From Bacilli bacterium (lineage in GTDB: Bacteria; Bacillota_I; Bacilli_A; RF39; UBA660): a stretch of DNA of 22,725 nucleotides. The stretch lies in NCBI GenBank assembly GCA_016302935.1, contig JAEDMO010000011.1, positions 1-22,725 on the forward strand. The letters run 5' to 3'. Of this stretch, positions 22,111 through 22,725 are shown in pieces. Under the pieces are notes generated by a model that saw nothing but the letters and a program-made list of their open reading frames with translations, was not told the DNA's origin and made no database searches. Both the position numbers and the translations under genes were made by a program. Each line of letters starts with the position of its first letter. Within the stretch, counting starts at the first letter, position 1.

Positions 22111-22659
22111 ATGTTAAAAAAGTTTAATAGTTTTATTAATATGTCAATAATTACTGCTGTATTATTTTTATTACTTGGAGGTGTAATCGTTATATTTCCT
22201 TCTACTTCTTTAAAAATAATATCTTACTTTTTAGCTTTAATATTGATTATTATTGGTATATCTTTAATTTTAAAATCTACTTCTTCTTTTGTATTTTCTG
22301 ATTTTATAACTTCTGGCATCTTATCATTATTATTAGGGATAATTTTACTTATATATCCTAAGATGTTAAATATAATTATTCCTATAATAACGGGAGTATG
22401 GTTTATTGTAAGTTCTATTTTTAAAATTAGATTATCATTAGTACTTAAAAAATATGGTGTAAGTTCTTGGTTATGGGCGATTATTTTATCGATACTTACT
22501 ATTATATGTGGAGTTTTATTGATAATTAATCCTAATATAGGGGCTTTGACACTTACTACTATTTTGGGAATGTTATTTATTGTATATTCTATTTCGGATA
22601 TTATTGATTTAATAATATTTAAGAAAAATGCTAATACAATAGCTAAAATATTTAAATAA
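22111..22659 (+). CDS. DUF308/HdeD-like membrane protein
   Basis: A 182-residue very hydrophobic protein with about six transmembrane helices, arranged as helix pairs. Each pair has a repeated pattern such as LLLGGVIVIFPSTSLKIISY, LLLGIILLIYPKML and ICGVLLIINPNIGAL. That Gly-x-x-x-Ile/Leu-x-x-Pro repeat marks the DUF308 (HdeD) family. HdeD is linked to acid resistance in E. coli; in Bacillota the role is unknown. The ATG at 22111 was chosen since GGGAGGTGA lies 8 nt before it; the GTG at 22099 is inside that site. It is co-transcribed with rluB. No proper terminator is seen after it. Confidence 0.85.
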   Translation: MLKKFNSFINMSIITAVLFLLLGGVIVIFPSTSLKIISYFLALILIIIGISLILKSTSSFVFSDFITSGILSLLLGIILLIYPKMLNIIIPIITGVWFIVSSIFKIRLSLVLKKYGVSSWLWAIILSILTIICGVLLIINPNIGALTLTTILGMLFIVYSISDIIDLIIFKKNANTIAKIFK

Positions 22660-22714
22660 TAAAAGAAATATTTTCTTATGTATAAAAATAAAATGGTGTG
22701 TAAATACTATTATT

Positions 22715-22721
22715 AAGGAGG
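22715..22721 (+). promoter_or_regulatory. Ribosome binding site of the next gene at the window edge
   Basis: AAGGAGG is a full Shine-Dalgarno match 4 nt before the end of the window, so a plus-strand gene starts just outside. TACTAT or TATTAT just upstream could be a -10 element, but this is weak. Confidence 0.55.
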
Positions 22722-22725
22722 ATAA

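Noticed and set aside
22663..22682. Hairpin AAGAAA/TTTCTT after the DUF308 gene as terminator
   Set aside because: The stem is only six A/T-rich pairs with a tiny loop and no T tract follows.
1..22725. Mycoplasma-type code (TGA as Trp)
   Set aside because: TGA ends yqfC and rsmH at the expected family lengths, and Trp is coded by TGG in the conserved motifs checked.
1..22725. CRISPR array, complete insertion sequence or prophage
   Set aside because: No regularly spaced repeats, no transposase with terminal repeats and no phage structural genes were seen; only the partial nuclease-type tail at the left edge hints at a mobile element.

Overview
This window is a stretch of a very AT-rich bacterial chromosome from a low-GC Gram-positive lineage (Bacillota). 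The gene content suggests an uncultured gut-type Bacilli, Erysipelotrichia or Mollicutes-neighbour lineage rather than a classical Bacillus or Clostridium. TGA is a normal stop here (yqfC and rsmH end in TGA), so this is not a mycoplasma with the alternative code. The cell should make a peptidoglycan wall, because it has a division transpeptidase with PASTA domains, MraZ, RsmH and a secreted glucosaminidase. It is probably a spore former, because it has YqfC, YqfD and a YqfQ-like protein. Genus assignment is inference. Base composition was judged by eye, not computed.

Layout, part 1. Positions 1-137 hold the C-terminal end of a probable Rpn/PD-(D/E)XK transposase-like gene, followed by a terminator. 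The sporulation pair yqfC-yqfD follows (239-1667). Next comes a two-gene operon (1809-5174) that is the most interesting part of the window. It encodes a secreted SH3/glucosaminidase autolysin ending in a dockerin, and a membrane-anchored protein starting with a cohesin-like domain. Both also carry a cadherin-like beta-sandwich. Read together they look like a minimal cohesin-dockerin system that tethers a wall hydrolase to the membrane. A YqfQ-like gene on the minus strand is divergent from an operon for a GspF/PilC-type membrane platform, a prepilin peptidase and a small Cys/Asn-rich protein (5826-8352).

Part 2. Positions 8349-12000 are a mixed block: an alpha/beta hydrolase (minus), tRNA-Ser(GCU) with a strong promoter and a terminator, a small zinc-ribbon protein, an unknown membrane protein, and a minus-strand pair of a CPBP-family protease and a membrane-anchored metallophosphoesterase. 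The division cluster mraZ-rsmH-ftsL-pbp follows (12094-15916), preceded by a promoter and four 10-bp-spaced MraZ-type boxes. The cluster ends with an unknown anchored protein (15950) where mraY would usually follow.

Part 3. The last third carries nfo (endonuclease IV), a Fic-family AMPylase with a short possible gene remnant behind it, an unknown helical protein, priA with an unusual DEEQ motif, rluB behind a consensus sigma-A promoter, and a DUF308/HdeD-like membrane protein. The window ends at the ribosome binding site of the next gene. No CRISPR array, rRNA, complete insertion sequence or prophage was seen. The only intergenic stretch near 300 bases (9111-9409) is filled by the tRNA-Ser gene and its signals.
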